64,000 nucleotides of DNA from Oscillospiraceae bacterium (GCA_017456105.1 JAFTKA010000003.1:1-64000); one strand, 5' to 3'; shown: positions 23,610 through 31,633, counted from the stretch's first letter. The notes: generated from the letters alone by a model not told the origin. Made by a program: numbers and translations.

Positions 23610-23993
23610 ATGGAAAAAAGATTTTGGCTGGGGATCGCCCTGTTGGCGGTATTCTTGGTTTTTGGCTTCTGTATATCCTTCAAAATGACCGACCTGCATG
23701 CCCAGGCTGCCACAGAATTGGATCAGGCGGCGGATATGACCATGGCAGGGGATTTTGACGGAGCTTGTGAAAAAGCCTTCCGTGCCTATGACCTTTGGCT
23801 TGGCTGCCGGAAATTCACCGCCTCCGTTGCCGACCACTCTCCCATGGACGATGTGGAGCAGCTGTTTGCGGAAATGGAAGTCTACGCAAAGACCGGGGAA
23901 GAGCCCCATTTTGCCGCCTGCTGCCGGCAGTTGGGAGTCATGCTCCGCAGTATGTACGATGCCCACCGTCCCACCTGGTGGAATTTCCTCTGA
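23610..23993 (+). CDS. DUF4363-family protein
   Basis: A 127-residue protein with one N-terminal membrane segment (about residues 5-24) and an outer helical domain; function unknown. The distal part has the helical pattern FAEMEVYAKTGEEPHFAACCRQLGVML and ends in PTWWNFL, as in DUF4363 members that follow DUF421 genes. It begins 1 nt after the DUF421 stop, so the two are cotranscribed and probably act together at the membrane. Confidence 0.75.
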   Translation: MEKRFWLGIALLAVFLVFGFCISFKMTDLHAQAATELDQAADMTMAGDFDGACEKAFRAYDLWLGCRKFTASVADHSPMDDVEQLFAEMEVYAKTGEEPHFAACCRQLGVMLRSMYDAHRPTWWNFL

Positions 23994-24062
23994 CGTCGCA
24001 GGGAACACCCTCTTGCCTCCCTCATCAGAGGGGGCCAAGGTGGCTCTCAAATCCTACCTGAT

Positions 24063-24521
24063 TTATCTTCTTTCCTGCAGGCTGCCTAAAATCTCCAGCA
24101 GCATACGGCAGTGCTCCTTTTCCTGGGCGGCCAATCTTGCAAAGATCGGGCCGTACTCCGGGTCGGCACTGCGGGCTTCGTACTGGGCAAGGCTCTGCAT
24201 CTCCCGTCCGTAGCAACGCCTTAGCATTCTGTCCACCGGCTCTCTTTCCGGGGGCGTACTGCGGGCATTGGGGTGGGTGCCGGTCAGGAGCATATAAATT
24301 CCTTTCAGGCAGGCCATATGTGCCTGCTCCTCCTGATAGAGCTGATAGAGTAAATTGCTGGACTTGCCCTGGGTTCTTCTGGACAAAGACAAATAGGTGG
24401 CCGCGTCCGTCCATTCCTGGGCGATCAGGCTCAAAAGCTGCGCCGCATCGGGAGCAGGATCGGGAGCTTTTTGCACCCTCTGCCACACCCGTGCCGCCAT
24501 TTTAGGATCGTATCCGTTCAT
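24063..24521 (-). CDS. Ferritin-like (rubrerythrin-type) domain protein
   Basis: A 152-residue all-helical protein with the spacing of a diiron four-helix bundle: IAQEWTDAATYL, QLYQEEQAHMACLKG (ExxH), REMQSLAQYEA and AAQEKEHCRMLLEIL (second ExxH). It lacks the rubredoxin domain of a full rubrerythrin. A role in peroxide detoxification or iron handling is plausible but not shown. It is convergent with the DUF4363 gene, and a GCCTCCCTC/GAGGG hairpin lies in the 69 nt between them. Confidence 0.7.
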   Translation of the reverse strand: MNGYDPKMAARVWQRVQKAPDPAPDAAQLLSLIAQEWTDAATYLSLSRRTQGKSSNLLYQLYQEEQAHMACLKGIYMLLTGTHPNARSTPPEREPVDRMLRRCYGREMQSLAQYEARSADPEYGPIFARLAAQEKEHCRMLLEILGSLQERR

Positions 24522-24640
24522 ATTACCACTCCTCTCTAATACAGTATAATCCAGACTTTCTGCGAATTTTCAGGAAAAAGGACTTTTCTTTTTCAATCAT
24601 TTGTGCTATTATAAAGAAAATTCCTCAGGAGGTCCCGTAT

Positions 24641-25219
24641 ATGGCACGGACTACCAACAAAGCACAACTGATTCTGGACTTTGTCAACGATTTCACCCGG
24701 GAGAACGGCTTCGCCCCCTCTGTCCGGGAGATCGGCCAGGCCGTAGGTCTCAGCTCCACCGCCTCGGTGAGCTATCATTTGCATCAAATGCAGGAAAAGG
24801 GGCTTCTGCTTGCTCCCGCTGGCAAGGGCCGCAAGCGTGCAGTGGTTACGGCACAGCGTCCCGGTCAGATCCCGGTGATCGGTGTGGTAACCGCAGGTAT
24901 GCCCATTTTGGCGGTGGAAAACCAAGAGGGGACTATGGCCTGGGAGGGAGACCCCAAGTGCTTTGCCCTCCGTGTCCGGGGCGACAGCATGATAAACGCC
25001 GGCATTCTGGACGGAGATAAGGTGGTGGTCAGACCCCAGGCATCTGCCGATGACGGTCAGATCGTGGTGGCCCGGATCGGCGATGAGGCCACCGTAAAGC
25101 GTCTGTCCCGGAGAAACGGTCAGGTATGGCTGATGCCGGAAAACGATGCCTATGACCCCATCGATGGCTCGGAAGCGGAGCTGGTAGGTCTTGTGAAGGC
25201 CGTCGTGAGAGAGTACTAA
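24641..25219 (+). CDS. lexA: LexA repressor
   Basis: SOS-response repressor that self-cleaves when stimulated by RecA filaments. It is 192 aa. The N-terminal winged helix-turn-helix has SVREIGQAVGLSSTASVSYHL. The cleavage bond is A85-G86 in VVTAGMP, and the catalytic dyad is S116 (RGDSM) and K153 (TVKRL). AGGAGG lies 8 nt before the ATG. A Gram-positive LexA box (GAAC-N4-GTTC) was not seen in the upstream 120 nt, so autoregulation, if present, uses a different site. Confidence 0.96.
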   Translation: MARTTNKAQLILDFVNDFTRENGFAPSVREIGQAVGLSSTASVSYHLHQMQEKGLLLAPAGKGRKRAVVTAQRPGQIPVIGVVTAGMPILAVENQEGTMAWEGDPKCFALRVRGDSMINAGILDGDKVVVRPQASADDGQIVVARIGDEATVKRLSRRNGQVWLMPENDAYDPIDGSEAELVGLVKAVVREY

Positions 25220-25269
25220 GTAGGGAACGGATATATCCGTTCCGCGGAATGCATATATGCATTCCCTAC
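25220..25269. repeat. Double-hairpin repeat B, copy 4 (inverted)
   Basis: A 50 bp element, the exact reverse complement of the copies at 22870 and 35638. It begins on the base after the lexA stop codon. Confidence 0.95.
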
Positions 25270-25325
25270 GTACAATGTTTGAAAGATTCCCCTTTGCCAA
25301 AGGGGGATCTTTTCTTTAATTCCTC

Positions 25326-25354
25326 TTGTAAAAGTGGGAAATTTATGGTAAAGT
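25326..25354 (+). promoter_or_regulatory. Predicted promoter of the prfC leader
   Basis: TTGTAA, a 17 nt spacer and TAAAGT (four of six matches each). It would start transcription near 25361, giving a leader of about 90 nt that contains the short upstream ORF. Confidence 0.45.
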
Positions 25355-25384
25355 GAATTGATTTTAATGCTTCAGGAGGCCCTT

Positions 25385-25408
25385 ATGCGTTTCCACGGAC
25401 CCAAGTAG
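25385..25408 (+). CDS. Seven-codon upstream ORF before prfC (candidate leader peptide)
   Basis: Encodes MRFHGPK followed by UAG. AGGAGG (25374-25379) stands 5 nt before the ATG, as strong a ribosome binding site as any in the window. An in-frame ATG at 25367 would add six codons but has no such site. The UAG stop lies in a segment that can pair with the region holding the prfC ribosome binding site. This suggests that the speed of translation termination controls prfC, whose product RF3 recycles release factors. Conservation is unknown; a chance ORF cannot be excluded. Confidence 0.45.
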   Translation: MRFHGPK

Positions 25409-25446
25409 TTCCCTCGCATTTTTCATAAAACTACTTTTGGAGGGAA
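25401..25446 (+). promoter_or_regulatory. Leader structure that can sequester the prfC ribosome binding site
   Basis: CCAAGTAGTT (25401-25410) can pair with AACTACTTTTGG (25429-25440) with a 2 nt bulge. TTCCCTC (25409-25415) can alternatively pair with GAGGGAA (25440-25446). Both pairings take in bases of the prfC site GGAGGG (25439-25444). A ribosome waiting on the upstream UAG (25406-25408) would cover the left arms and free the site. Confidence 0.45.
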
Positions 25447-25450
25447 TATT

Positions 25451-27043
25451 ATGTCAACCTTAATAGAAGAAATCAGCCGCCGCCGGACTTTTGCCATCAT
25501 CTCCCACCCCGACGCCGGTAAAACCACCCTGACGGAAAAATTCCTGCTCTACGGCGGTGCCATCGCCCAGGCAGGCGTGGTCAAGGGCAAGAAAAACGCC
25601 CGTGCCGCCACCTCCGACTGGATGGAAATTGAAAAGCAGCGTGGTATCTCGGTTACCTCCTCTGTGATGCAGTTCCAGTACGAGGGCTTCTGCATCAACA
25701 TTCTGGACACCCCGGGCCACCAGGACTTTTCCGAGGATACCTACCGCACCCTGATGGCCGCCGACTCTGCGGTGATGGTCATTGACGGAGCAAAGGGCGT
25801 TGAGCCCCAGACCCGGAAGCTTTTCAAGGTCTGTGCCATGCGGCATATCCCCATTTTTACCTTTATCAACAAGATGGACCGGGAGACCAAGGACCCCTTT
25901 GACCTGCTGGACGAGGTGGAGCGGGAGCTGGGCATCGAGACCTACGCCATGAACTGGCCCATCGGCTCCGGCAAGGATTTTCAGGGTGTTTACGACCGGG
26001 AGAACAGCCAGCTTTTGTTCTTCTCCGGTGTGTCCGGCAAGAACAGAGCCGGCAAGCAGGCCATTGACCTTTATGATCCTCAGGTGGCTGTGCTTTTGGA
26101 TTCGGAAACCAAGCATCAGCAGCTCATTGACGATGTGGAGCTTCTGTCTGCCGGACGGGAAATGGACTTTGAGGCGGTGCGAAACGGTCAGCTTTCTCCG
26201 GTGTTCTTCGGCTCTGCTCTGACCAATTTCGGCATTGAGCCTTTCCTGGAGGCTTTCCTGAAATTAACGCCCCCGCCCCTGTCCCGGGAGGCAGACTGCG
26301 GCAGGGTGGACGCCTTTAGTCCGGATTTTTCCGCTTTTGTCTTTAAGATCCAGGCCAATATGAATAAGGCCCACCGGGACCGGCTGGCCTTTATGCGGAT
26401 CTGCTCCGGCAAATTCCAGAGAGAGTCCGAATACTACCATATGCAGGGCGGCAAGAAGATGCGTCTTTCCCAGCCCCAGCAGCTGATGGCCGCGGACCGG
26501 GAGATCGTGGACGAGGCCTATGCAGGCGACGTGATCGGCGTGTTCGACCCGGGTATTTTCTCCATTGGCGATACCATCACCGTTCCCGGCAAGAAATTCC
26601 TCTACTCGGGAATCCCCACCTTTGCTCCGGAGCATTTCTGCCGGGTGTCCGCCAAGGACTCCATGAAGCGGAAGCAGTTTGTCAAGGGCACGGAGCAGAT
26701 CGCCCAGGAAGGTGCAATCCAGATCTTCAAGGTGCCCAACTCCGGTATGGAGGAGGTCATCGTGGGCGTTGTGGGTACGCTGCAGTTTGACGTGTTCCAG
26801 TACCGTATGAAGAACGAATACGGTGTTGATCTGCGAATGGATATGCTGCCTTACGAAGAAATCCGTCTCATCGACAGCTACCCCGGTGATCTTTCCGACC
26901 TGAACCTGACCACCGACGCGGAGCTTTTGGAGGACTACCGGGGCAGAAGCCTTTTGGTATTCTCAAGCTTTTGGGCCATCGACTTTATCTGCAAAAGAAA
27001 TCCCGGTCTTACACTCAAAGAGATCGTGGTTGCGGAAGGATAA
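25451..27043 (+). CDS. prfC: Peptide chain release factor 3
   Basis: A GTPase that removes RF1 and RF2 from the ribosome after peptide release. It is 530 aa, normal for RF3. G1 is SHPDAGKTT near residue 19, the switch I region has RGISVTSS, G3 is DTPGHQDF, and G4 is NKMDRE. The translation-factor beta-barrel domain and the C-terminal RF3 domain (VGTLQFDVFQYRMKNEYGV) follow. GGAGGG stands 6 nt before the ATG. It is monocistronic, with a terminator at 27049, and appears to be preceded by a translated leader peptide. Confidence 0.97.
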   Translation: MSTLIEEISRRRTFAIISHPDAGKTTLTEKFLLYGGAIAQAGVVKGKKNARAATSDWMEIEKQRGISVTSSVMQFQYEGFCINILDTPGHQDFSEDTYRTLMAADSAVMVIDGAKGVEPQTRKLFKVCAMRHIPIFTFINKMDRETKDPFDLLDEVERELGIETYAMNWPIGSGKDFQGVYDRENSQLLFFSGVSGKNRAGKQAIDLYDPQVAVLLDSETKHQQLIDDVELLSAGREMDFEAVRNGQLSPVFFGSALTNFGIEPFLEAFLKLTPPPLSREADCGRVDAFSPDFSAFVFKIQANMNKAHRDRLAFMRICSGKFQRESEYYHMQGGKKMRLSQPQQLMAADREIVDEAYAGDVIGVFDPGIFSIGDTITVPGKKFLYSGIPTFAPEHFCRVSAKDSMKRKQFVKGTEQIAQEGAIQIFKVPNSGMEEVIVGVVGTLQFDVFQYRMKNEYGVDLRMDMLPYEEIRLIDSYPGDLSDLNLTTDAELLEDYRGRSLLVFSSFWAIDFICKRNPGLTLKEIVVAEG

Positions 27044-27048
27044 TAATT

Positions 27049-27081
27049 GCCCCGGCAGGATTTCCTGCCGGGGCCTCTTTA
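27049..27081 (+). terminator. Terminator after prfC
   Basis: GCCCCGGCAGGA and TCCTGCCGGGGC form a GC-rich stem followed by CCTCTTT. Nearly the same stem follows the aldolase gene at 31634. Confidence 0.88.
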
Positions 27082-27175
27082 TTCATTCTTCTTTCTTATT
27101 TATTCTTTATTCTTTAACTGACGCTTCGCATTGAAAGAATAAAGAAAAAAGAATAGATAATAAATAATAAATTCT
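27078..27175. repeat. Interspersed repeat G, copy 1
   Basis: An AT-rich inverted repeat: ATTCATTCTTCTTTCTTATT and TTATTCTTTATTCTTT on the left, AAAGAATAAAG and GAATAGATAATAAATAATAA on the right, with about 15 unpaired bases between. A second copy is at 31665-31763, also directly after a CCCCGGCAGGA terminator between convergent genes. Confidence 0.85.
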
Positions 27176-27178
27176 GAT

Positions 27179-28171
27179 TTAATTTTCCGGTTTGGTAGAC
27201 GGCAGGCGGCTGGTGCGGCGTCTGCGGCGACCGCTGGGACGCCGTTCCTCCGGATCGGCCTTTTCCGCACGGCGGGCATAGGCCTCTGCCGCTTCGGAGG
27301 TGGCTTCGTAGGTCAGCCGGCTGACACGGATCAGCCCGTCCGGCTGCTCAGACAGCCGAATCCGGATCAGGAATTTTCCGTGCTCCGGACACTCCGCCAA
27401 ATCCATATACCGATGACCCGGCTGGGCAAACCAGCGAGTTCCCTTCATTTTCTTTTCACAGTGGGGACACAGATTCTCCGCCCCGCCCATGGCCTCAATG
27501 GCGGCAGTCTTGTCCTGATAATCGTAAAACACCTTACGGCTGATACAACCGGGCAGCTCTGCTCCGTGGAAGCCGTTAACGTGATTTTTTAAGGCGGTTT
27601 CGTACTCCGTCGTACCCTTTTTCAGGTCCAGCTTGGCACAGATGAGGGCCGTATGGTAGGCATCGCCCAGAGCATCGTGTGCCGGACGGGTGGCCTCGAT
27701 CCCGAAGATCTCCATAGCCGTCTTCAGTGCCTTTTGGGCAGAAGAGCCGTCTGTCTGGGCGTTGAAGATCATCTGGGCATTGAACCAGCGGCTGACCCAA
27801 TGCTCCGAAATGCCGTAAAGCTGCAGGTTCTCCCGCAGAATGGCAATGTCGTCAAAGCCCCAGGTCAGGAAAATGGCATCTTCACCGCACCAGGTGCGGA
27901 AACGCTCCATGGCCTCATTCATGGGAACGCCCTCATCACGAAGCCGGGACTCCTTAATGCCCGTGAGCTTGCTGACCCTGCGGTTCAGCCGGCGATAGTA
28001 TTTGGGCTTGATCAGCACCTGGAATTCGTCCTTAACCTCCTGCTCCTCCGTCAGTCTTACCGCACCGATCTGAATGATCTCACCCCGGATCTGCACCGGA
28101 AGCACCTTCCGTGCCGAGGGAGAGCCGGGCCAGGGCTGATTCCACTCCATATCCAAAACGATATAGTCCAT
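27179..28171 (-). CDS. DEDDh 3'-5' exonuclease with C-terminal zinc and basic region
   Basis: A 330-residue protein whose first ~185 residues are an RNase T/DnaQ-like exonuclease. Exo I is VLDMEW, Exo II is TWGFDD (residues about 103-108), and Exo III is RPAHDALGDAYHT with the DEDDh histidine. It resembles the KapD/ERI1 branch, which acts on RNA ends. The C-terminal part adds CPHCEKKMKG plus a later AECPEH (possible zinc site) and a highly basic tail (RRPSGRRRRRTSR) likely to bind nucleic acid. It follows the sugar-binding lipoprotein gene by 20 nt on the same strand, though a functional link is unlikely. Substrate unproven. Confidence 0.8.
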   Translation of the reverse strand: MDYIVLDMEWNQPWPGSPSARKVLPVQIRGEIIQIGAVRLTEEQEVKDEFQVLIKPKYYRRLNRRVSKLTGIKESRLRDEGVPMNEAMERFRTWCGEDAIFLTWGFDDIAILRENLQLYGISEHWVSRWFNAQMIFNAQTDGSSAQKALKTAMEIFGIEATRPAHDALGDAYHTALICAKLDLKKGTTEYETALKNHVNGFHGAELPGCISRKVFYDYQDKTAAIEAMGGAENLCPHCEKKMKGTRWFAQPGHRYMDLAECPEHGKFLIRIRLSEQPDGLIRVSRLTYEATSEAAEAYARRAEKADPEERRPSGRRRRRTSRLPSTKPEN

Positions 28172-28191
28172 GTTTCTGCTACCTCAAAAGT

Positions 28192-29157
28192 TTACTCTCC
28201 GTAGAAAATCGCCAGATTTTCCTTCGTAATGGCCTGATAGTCTGCGTAAAAACGCTTCTGGGCCTCTTCGCCGTCCAATAACGCCTTGGCGATCTTGGTG
28301 ATCTGCTGGGCTCTGCCGCTTTCTGCTGAGATCACCGTGCCGATGCAAGTGCCGTTTTCGATCTGCTCCAGCACTTCCTCCGTACCGCCTACGCCTACGA
28401 TGTAAATGTCCTCACCGGGAGTCCAGCCGCCGGCCAGCACCGCCTGGATCGCACCCAGAGCCAGTGCATCGCTGTTACACAGCAAAACCTCCACGTCCTT
28501 GCCGTGCTGGGACAAAAGCTCCCGGGTAAGCTGCTTGCCGTTTTCCTTGGTGCCGTCGCTGACCCGGGTAGTCAGCAGGCTGCATTCCAGTTCGCCGTCC
28601 CGCAGAGCCTCATCGCAGTGCTTGGTGATCAGATCCGCTTCCGGGTCGCCCTCCGGGCCCCGGATAATGGCATAGGAGATCACTTCGTCGCCGTTAATGT
28701 CGCCGCTGTCCATGCTGTCCAGCAGGATCTGTCCCTGCAGGTAGCCCTGCCGGGTCTCGTCCACACCCACATAGAACAGCTTGTCCCAGCTGTCCAGCAC
28801 CGCTTCCTCGGGCTCTTGGCCGATGAAAATGCCGGGAATCTGAGCTTCCTTCAGAATTTCCGCAAGCTCGCCCGCATTTTCTACCGCCACCGGCTCTATA
28901 ATGACCAGAGGATATTTCTGATAGGCAAGACTGCTCAGCTGGGTCTTTTGTGCGGTCTGGTCCTGATTGGCGTTCATGGGAATCCCCATATAACCGCAGT
29001 CCTCAAGGGCTGCCAGCAGAGCCTCCTGCCGGGGGCTTTCCGTATAGGAGGCAAACAAGACGCCCACCTTGACCTTATTTTTATTGCTATTTCCGCCGCA
29101 GCCGCTCAATATCAGAATGGCTGCCAAAAGAAAAAGAAGAATTTTTCTTGTCTTCAT
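28192..29157 (-). CDS. Sugar-type periplasmic-binding lipoprotein
   Basis: A 321-residue lipoprotein of the ribose/galactose-binding (Peripla_BP_4) type. The signal peptide MKTRKILLFLLAAILILSGC has a clear lipobox ending at Cys20. The mature part has two Rossmann-like lobes (VKVGVLFASYTESPRQEALLAAL, then EVLLCNSDALALGAIQAVLAGG), with IPGIFIGQEP in the hinge region. No ABC permease or ATPase is beside it, so it may feed a distant transporter or act as a sensor. The start at 29157 has AAGGAG 5 nt upstream. It is transcribed divergently from the sugar isomerase/aldolase operon; the two promoters lie back to back, suggesting joint control by the same sugar. Confidence 0.85.
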   Translation of the reverse strand: MKTRKILLFLLAAILILSGCGGNSNKNKVKVGVLFASYTESPRQEALLAALEDCGYMGIPMNANQDQTAQKTQLSSLAYQKYPLVIIEPVAVENAGELAEILKEAQIPGIFIGQEPEEAVLDSWDKLFYVGVDETRQGYLQGQILLDSMDSGDINGDEVISYAIIRGPEGDPEADLITKHCDEALRDGELECSLLTTRVSDGTKENGKQLTRELLSQHGKDVEVLLCNSDALALGAIQAVLAGGWTPGEDIYIVGVGGTEEVLEQIENGTCIGTVISAESGRAQQITKIAKALLDGEEAQKRFYADYQAITKENLAIFYGE

Positions 29158-29194
29158 AGCTACTCCTTGCACCAAAATTTGCAATACCTCGTGT

Positions 29195-29223
29195 ATCATA
29201 GCATATTTTTTAGCCTTACACAA
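29195..29223 (-). promoter_or_regulatory. Promoter of the sugar-binding lipoprotein gene
   Basis: The minus strand has TTGTGT, a 17 nt spacer and TATGAT. Its -35 ends only 3 bp from the -35 of the divergent isomerase promoter. Confidence 0.55.
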
Positions 29224-29226
29224 GTG

Positions 29227-29254
29227 TTGACAAAAAAATCCTATGTGTTACAAT
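29227..29254 (+). promoter_or_regulatory. Promoter of the isomerase-aldolase operon
   Basis: TTGACA, a 16 nt spacer and TACAAT. An ACAC-AA-GTGT inverted repeat (29218-29227) lies exactly between this and the divergent promoter, a candidate operator. Confidence 0.75.
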
Positions 29255-29316
29255 AATTATGTCTGAAAAGCACAATGTTTTTCATATGTGCCATCAAATA
29301 TTTTAGGAGGAAATTT

Positions 29317-30708
29317 ATGAAACTTGCAGTTTTGGTTTCTAACCGCGGATTCTTCCCCGGAAGCGTCATCGCTTCTGCTCACGAAGAGATGAAAAAAGCT
29401 CTGGAAAACTGCGGTGTAGAGGCTCTGGAGCTTCCCCGCGAGGCCACCAAGTACGGTGCTGTTGAGACCACCGACGACGGCCTGATCTATGCTGATTTTC
29501 TGCGTCAGCACGAAGGTGAATACGACGGTCTGATCATCTGTCTGCCCAACTTTGGCGATGAGAACGGCATCAAGGCCGCCATCAAGGACGTCCGTGTTCC
29601 CATTCTTCTGCAGGCTTATCCCGATGAGCTGGGCAAGCTGGACTTTGCCAACCGTCGTGATGCCTTCTGCGGCAAGCTGGGTCTGTGTGCCGTGCTGAAG
29701 CAGATGAAGGTGAAGTTCGTTTCCGGTGAGCCCTTCGTAATGCACCCCCTGAGTGCGGAGTTCACCAAGGAGCTGACTGACTTTATCGAGATCTGCCGTG
29801 TGGTTAAGGGTATGCGTCGGGTTCGCCTGGGCGTTATGGGTGCCCGTACCACCGCTTTCAAGAGCGTTCGTTTTGATGAGGGTGCTATGGAGTCCCTGGG
29901 CATCGACACCGAGACTCTGGACGAAACTCAGGTGTTTGCCAAGATCGATGCCATCTCTGATGACGATCCCCGTCTGGCCAAGTGGGAAAAGGAGCTGAAG
30001 GCCATTTCCAACACCTGCGACACCCCCGCCTATGCAATCCTCAACCAGTGCAAGCTGGGTGTGGCTCTGGAAGAGCTGTTCCAGGAAATGCATCTGGACG
30101 TAATGGCGATCCGCTGCTGGAGCGAGCTGCAGTACGAGTACAAGATCGCTCCCTGTGCCGTTATGGGTATTCTGAACAAGCTGCAAAAGCCCATCGTCTG
30201 TGAGACCGACGCTTCCAACGGCCCTGCTATGCTGGCTCTGACCCTGGCTTCCGGCACTGGCGTTGGCTGTCTGGACGTGAACAACAACTACGGCAACGAG
30301 CTGGACAAGTGCATTATGTTCCACTGCGGTCCCATGCCCATCGACCTGCTGGAAGGCCCCGGCCACATGGAAGAGCACAAGATGTTCACCAAGACTCAGG
30401 GCGAGAACTGCTCCTGGGGCGTTAACGTAGGCAAGATCAAGTCCGGCATCATCACCATCTGCGGTATGCGTACCGAGAACGGCCAGCTCCGCTACTTTGT
30501 TGAGAAGGGCGAGGTGGTTGACGTACCTGTGGACGAAGGCTTCTTCGGCACCTACGGTGTTGTGAAGATGGATAATCTGCAGACCAAGCTGCGTCATATG
30601 GCTGAGGAAGGCTTCCGCCATCACGTGCTGATCACCGCCGGCGACCATGTCAGAAGCGTAAACGAGGCCCTGTCCAAGTTCCTGGGCTACACCGAAATCA
30701 AACTGTAA
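29317..30708 (+). CDS. L-fucose/L-arabinose isomerase-family protein
   Basis: A 463-residue cytosolic sugar isomerase homologue. The N-terminal domain (LAVLVSNRGFFPGS, DGLIICLPNFGDENGI) and the middle block IRCWSELQYEYKIAPCAVMGIL match the fucose/arabinose isomerase fold. Residues ETDASNGPAMLAL and FHCGPMP resemble the metal and substrate region. The exact sugar cannot be told. AGGAGG lies 7 nt before the ATG at 29317; codons upstream have no start support. It is followed 12 nt later by a class II aldolase, so the pair could isomerise and then cleave a ketose phosphate, but no kinase is present here. Codon use is biased like that of highly expressed genes. Confidence 0.75.
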   Translation: MKLAVLVSNRGFFPGSVIASAHEEMKKALENCGVEALELPREATKYGAVETTDDGLIYADFLRQHEGEYDGLIICLPNFGDENGIKAAIKDVRVPILLQAYPDELGKLDFANRRDAFCGKLGLCAVLKQMKVKFVSGEPFVMHPLSAEFTKELTDFIEICRVVKGMRRVRLGVMGARTTAFKSVRFDEGAMESLGIDTETLDETQVFAKIDAISDDDPRLAKWEKELKAISNTCDTPAYAILNQCKLGVALEELFQEMHLDVMAIRCWSELQYEYKIAPCAVMGILNKLQKPIVCETDASNGPAMLALTLASGTGVGCLDVNNNYGNELDKCIMFHCGPMPIDLLEGPGHMEEHKMFTKTQGENCSWGVNVGKIKSGIITICGMRTENGQLRYFVEKGEVVDVPVDEGFFGTYGVVKMDNLQTKLRHMAEEGFRHHVLITAGDHVRSVNEALSKFLGYTEIKL

Positions 30709-30720
30709 GAGGTACATACT

Positions 30721-31620
30721 ATGAATTCCAAAGAAATCGTTGCAAAAGCCAGAAGCCTGGGTAAGTGTATCCCTGCTTTCAATATCCCCCATATCCCCAT
30801 GCTGAAGCCCGTGGCTGAGGCTATCCGTGATGAAAACAGCGTGGCTATGATCCAGGTTGCCCGTGTGGAATGGGAAAAGTTCTGCTCCGAGAGCCTGGAG
30901 CGTGTTGCCGAAGAGTACGCTAAGTACAAGGTAGAAGGCCACACCCTGCTGCACCTGGACCACATTCCCGTCATCGACGAGGACTATGTGAACGTTGACT
31001 ATATGTCCTACATTCAGCGTGGTATCGACGCAGGCTTCCAGTCCGTCATGGTGGACGCCTCCCGTCTGAGCCTGGAGGACAATATCCGCTGCACCGCTGA
31101 GGCTGCCGCCCTGGCACACGCAGCCGGTATCCCCATCGAGGCTGAGCTGGGTGCTGTTATGGGCCACGAGAATACCGAAATGCCCCCCTACGACGAGATC
31201 TTCGCCTCCCGTATGGGCTTTACCAAGATCGACGAGGCCCAGCGTTTCATCGCTGAGAGCAAGTGCGACTGGCTGAGCGTTGCCGTGGGCAACATTCACG
31301 GTCAGGTGGCTGAAGCTGTCCGTAACCAGAAGAAGCCCGAGGCTAAGCTGGACGTAGAGCACATCGGCAATCTGCATCAGGCAACCGGTGCTCCTCTGGT
31401 TCTGCACGGTGGCTCCGGTGTCCGTCATGAGTACATTCTGGGTGCATTCCAGGCCGGTATCGCCAAGATGAACGTGGGTACTGAGATCCGTCAGACCTAT
31501 GAGGCCGCTCTGGCTGAGCGTCCCGGCGACATTGAATACGCCCGTGAGAAGCTGTACTGGAGAACCCGGAAGTACATTTCCGAGTACCTGTACAACACCG
31601 ATCTGAAGAACGCTCTGTAA
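30721..31620 (+). CDS. Class II ketose-bisphosphate aldolase (FbaA/GatY/KbaY type)
   Basis: A 299-residue zinc-dependent aldolase, releasing dihydroxyacetone phosphate from a ketose (bis)phosphate. Family ligands are seen: LLHLDHIP (Asp and His), EAELGAVMG (Glu), VGNIHG (His) and LVLHGGSGV (His). The usual GTVHG is VGNIHG and the catalytic-loop details are diverged, so the substrate may be something other than fructose-1,6-bisphosphate. Coupled to the upstream isomerase (12 nt gap) in a short, probably highly expressed operon, which points to a dedicated sugar pathway more than to central glycolysis. Confidence 0.82.
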   Translation: MNSKEIVAKARSLGKCIPAFNIPHIPMLKPVAEAIRDENSVAMIQVARVEWEKFCSESLERVAEEYAKYKVEGHTLLHLDHIPVIDEDYVNVDYMSYIQRGIDAGFQSVMVDASRLSLEDNIRCTAEAAALAHAAGIPIEAELGAVMGHENTEMPPYDEIFASRMGFTKIDEAQRFIAESKCDWLSVAVGNIHGQVAEAVRNQKKPEAKLDVEHIGNLHQATGAPLVLHGGSGVRHEYILGAFQAGIAKMNVGTEIRQTYEAALAERPGDIEYAREKLYWRTRKYISEYLYNTDLKNAL

Positions 31621-31633
31621 GATACATAAAGTT

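Noticed and set aside
24522..24640. LexA operator before lexA
   Set aside because: No GAAC-N4-GTTC or close variant could be found in this interval.
29257..31428. A 723-codon open frame on the minus strand opposite the isomerase/aldolase genes
   Set aside because: It has no ribosome binding site or family motif, and is a side effect of strong codon bias in the two genes on the other strand.
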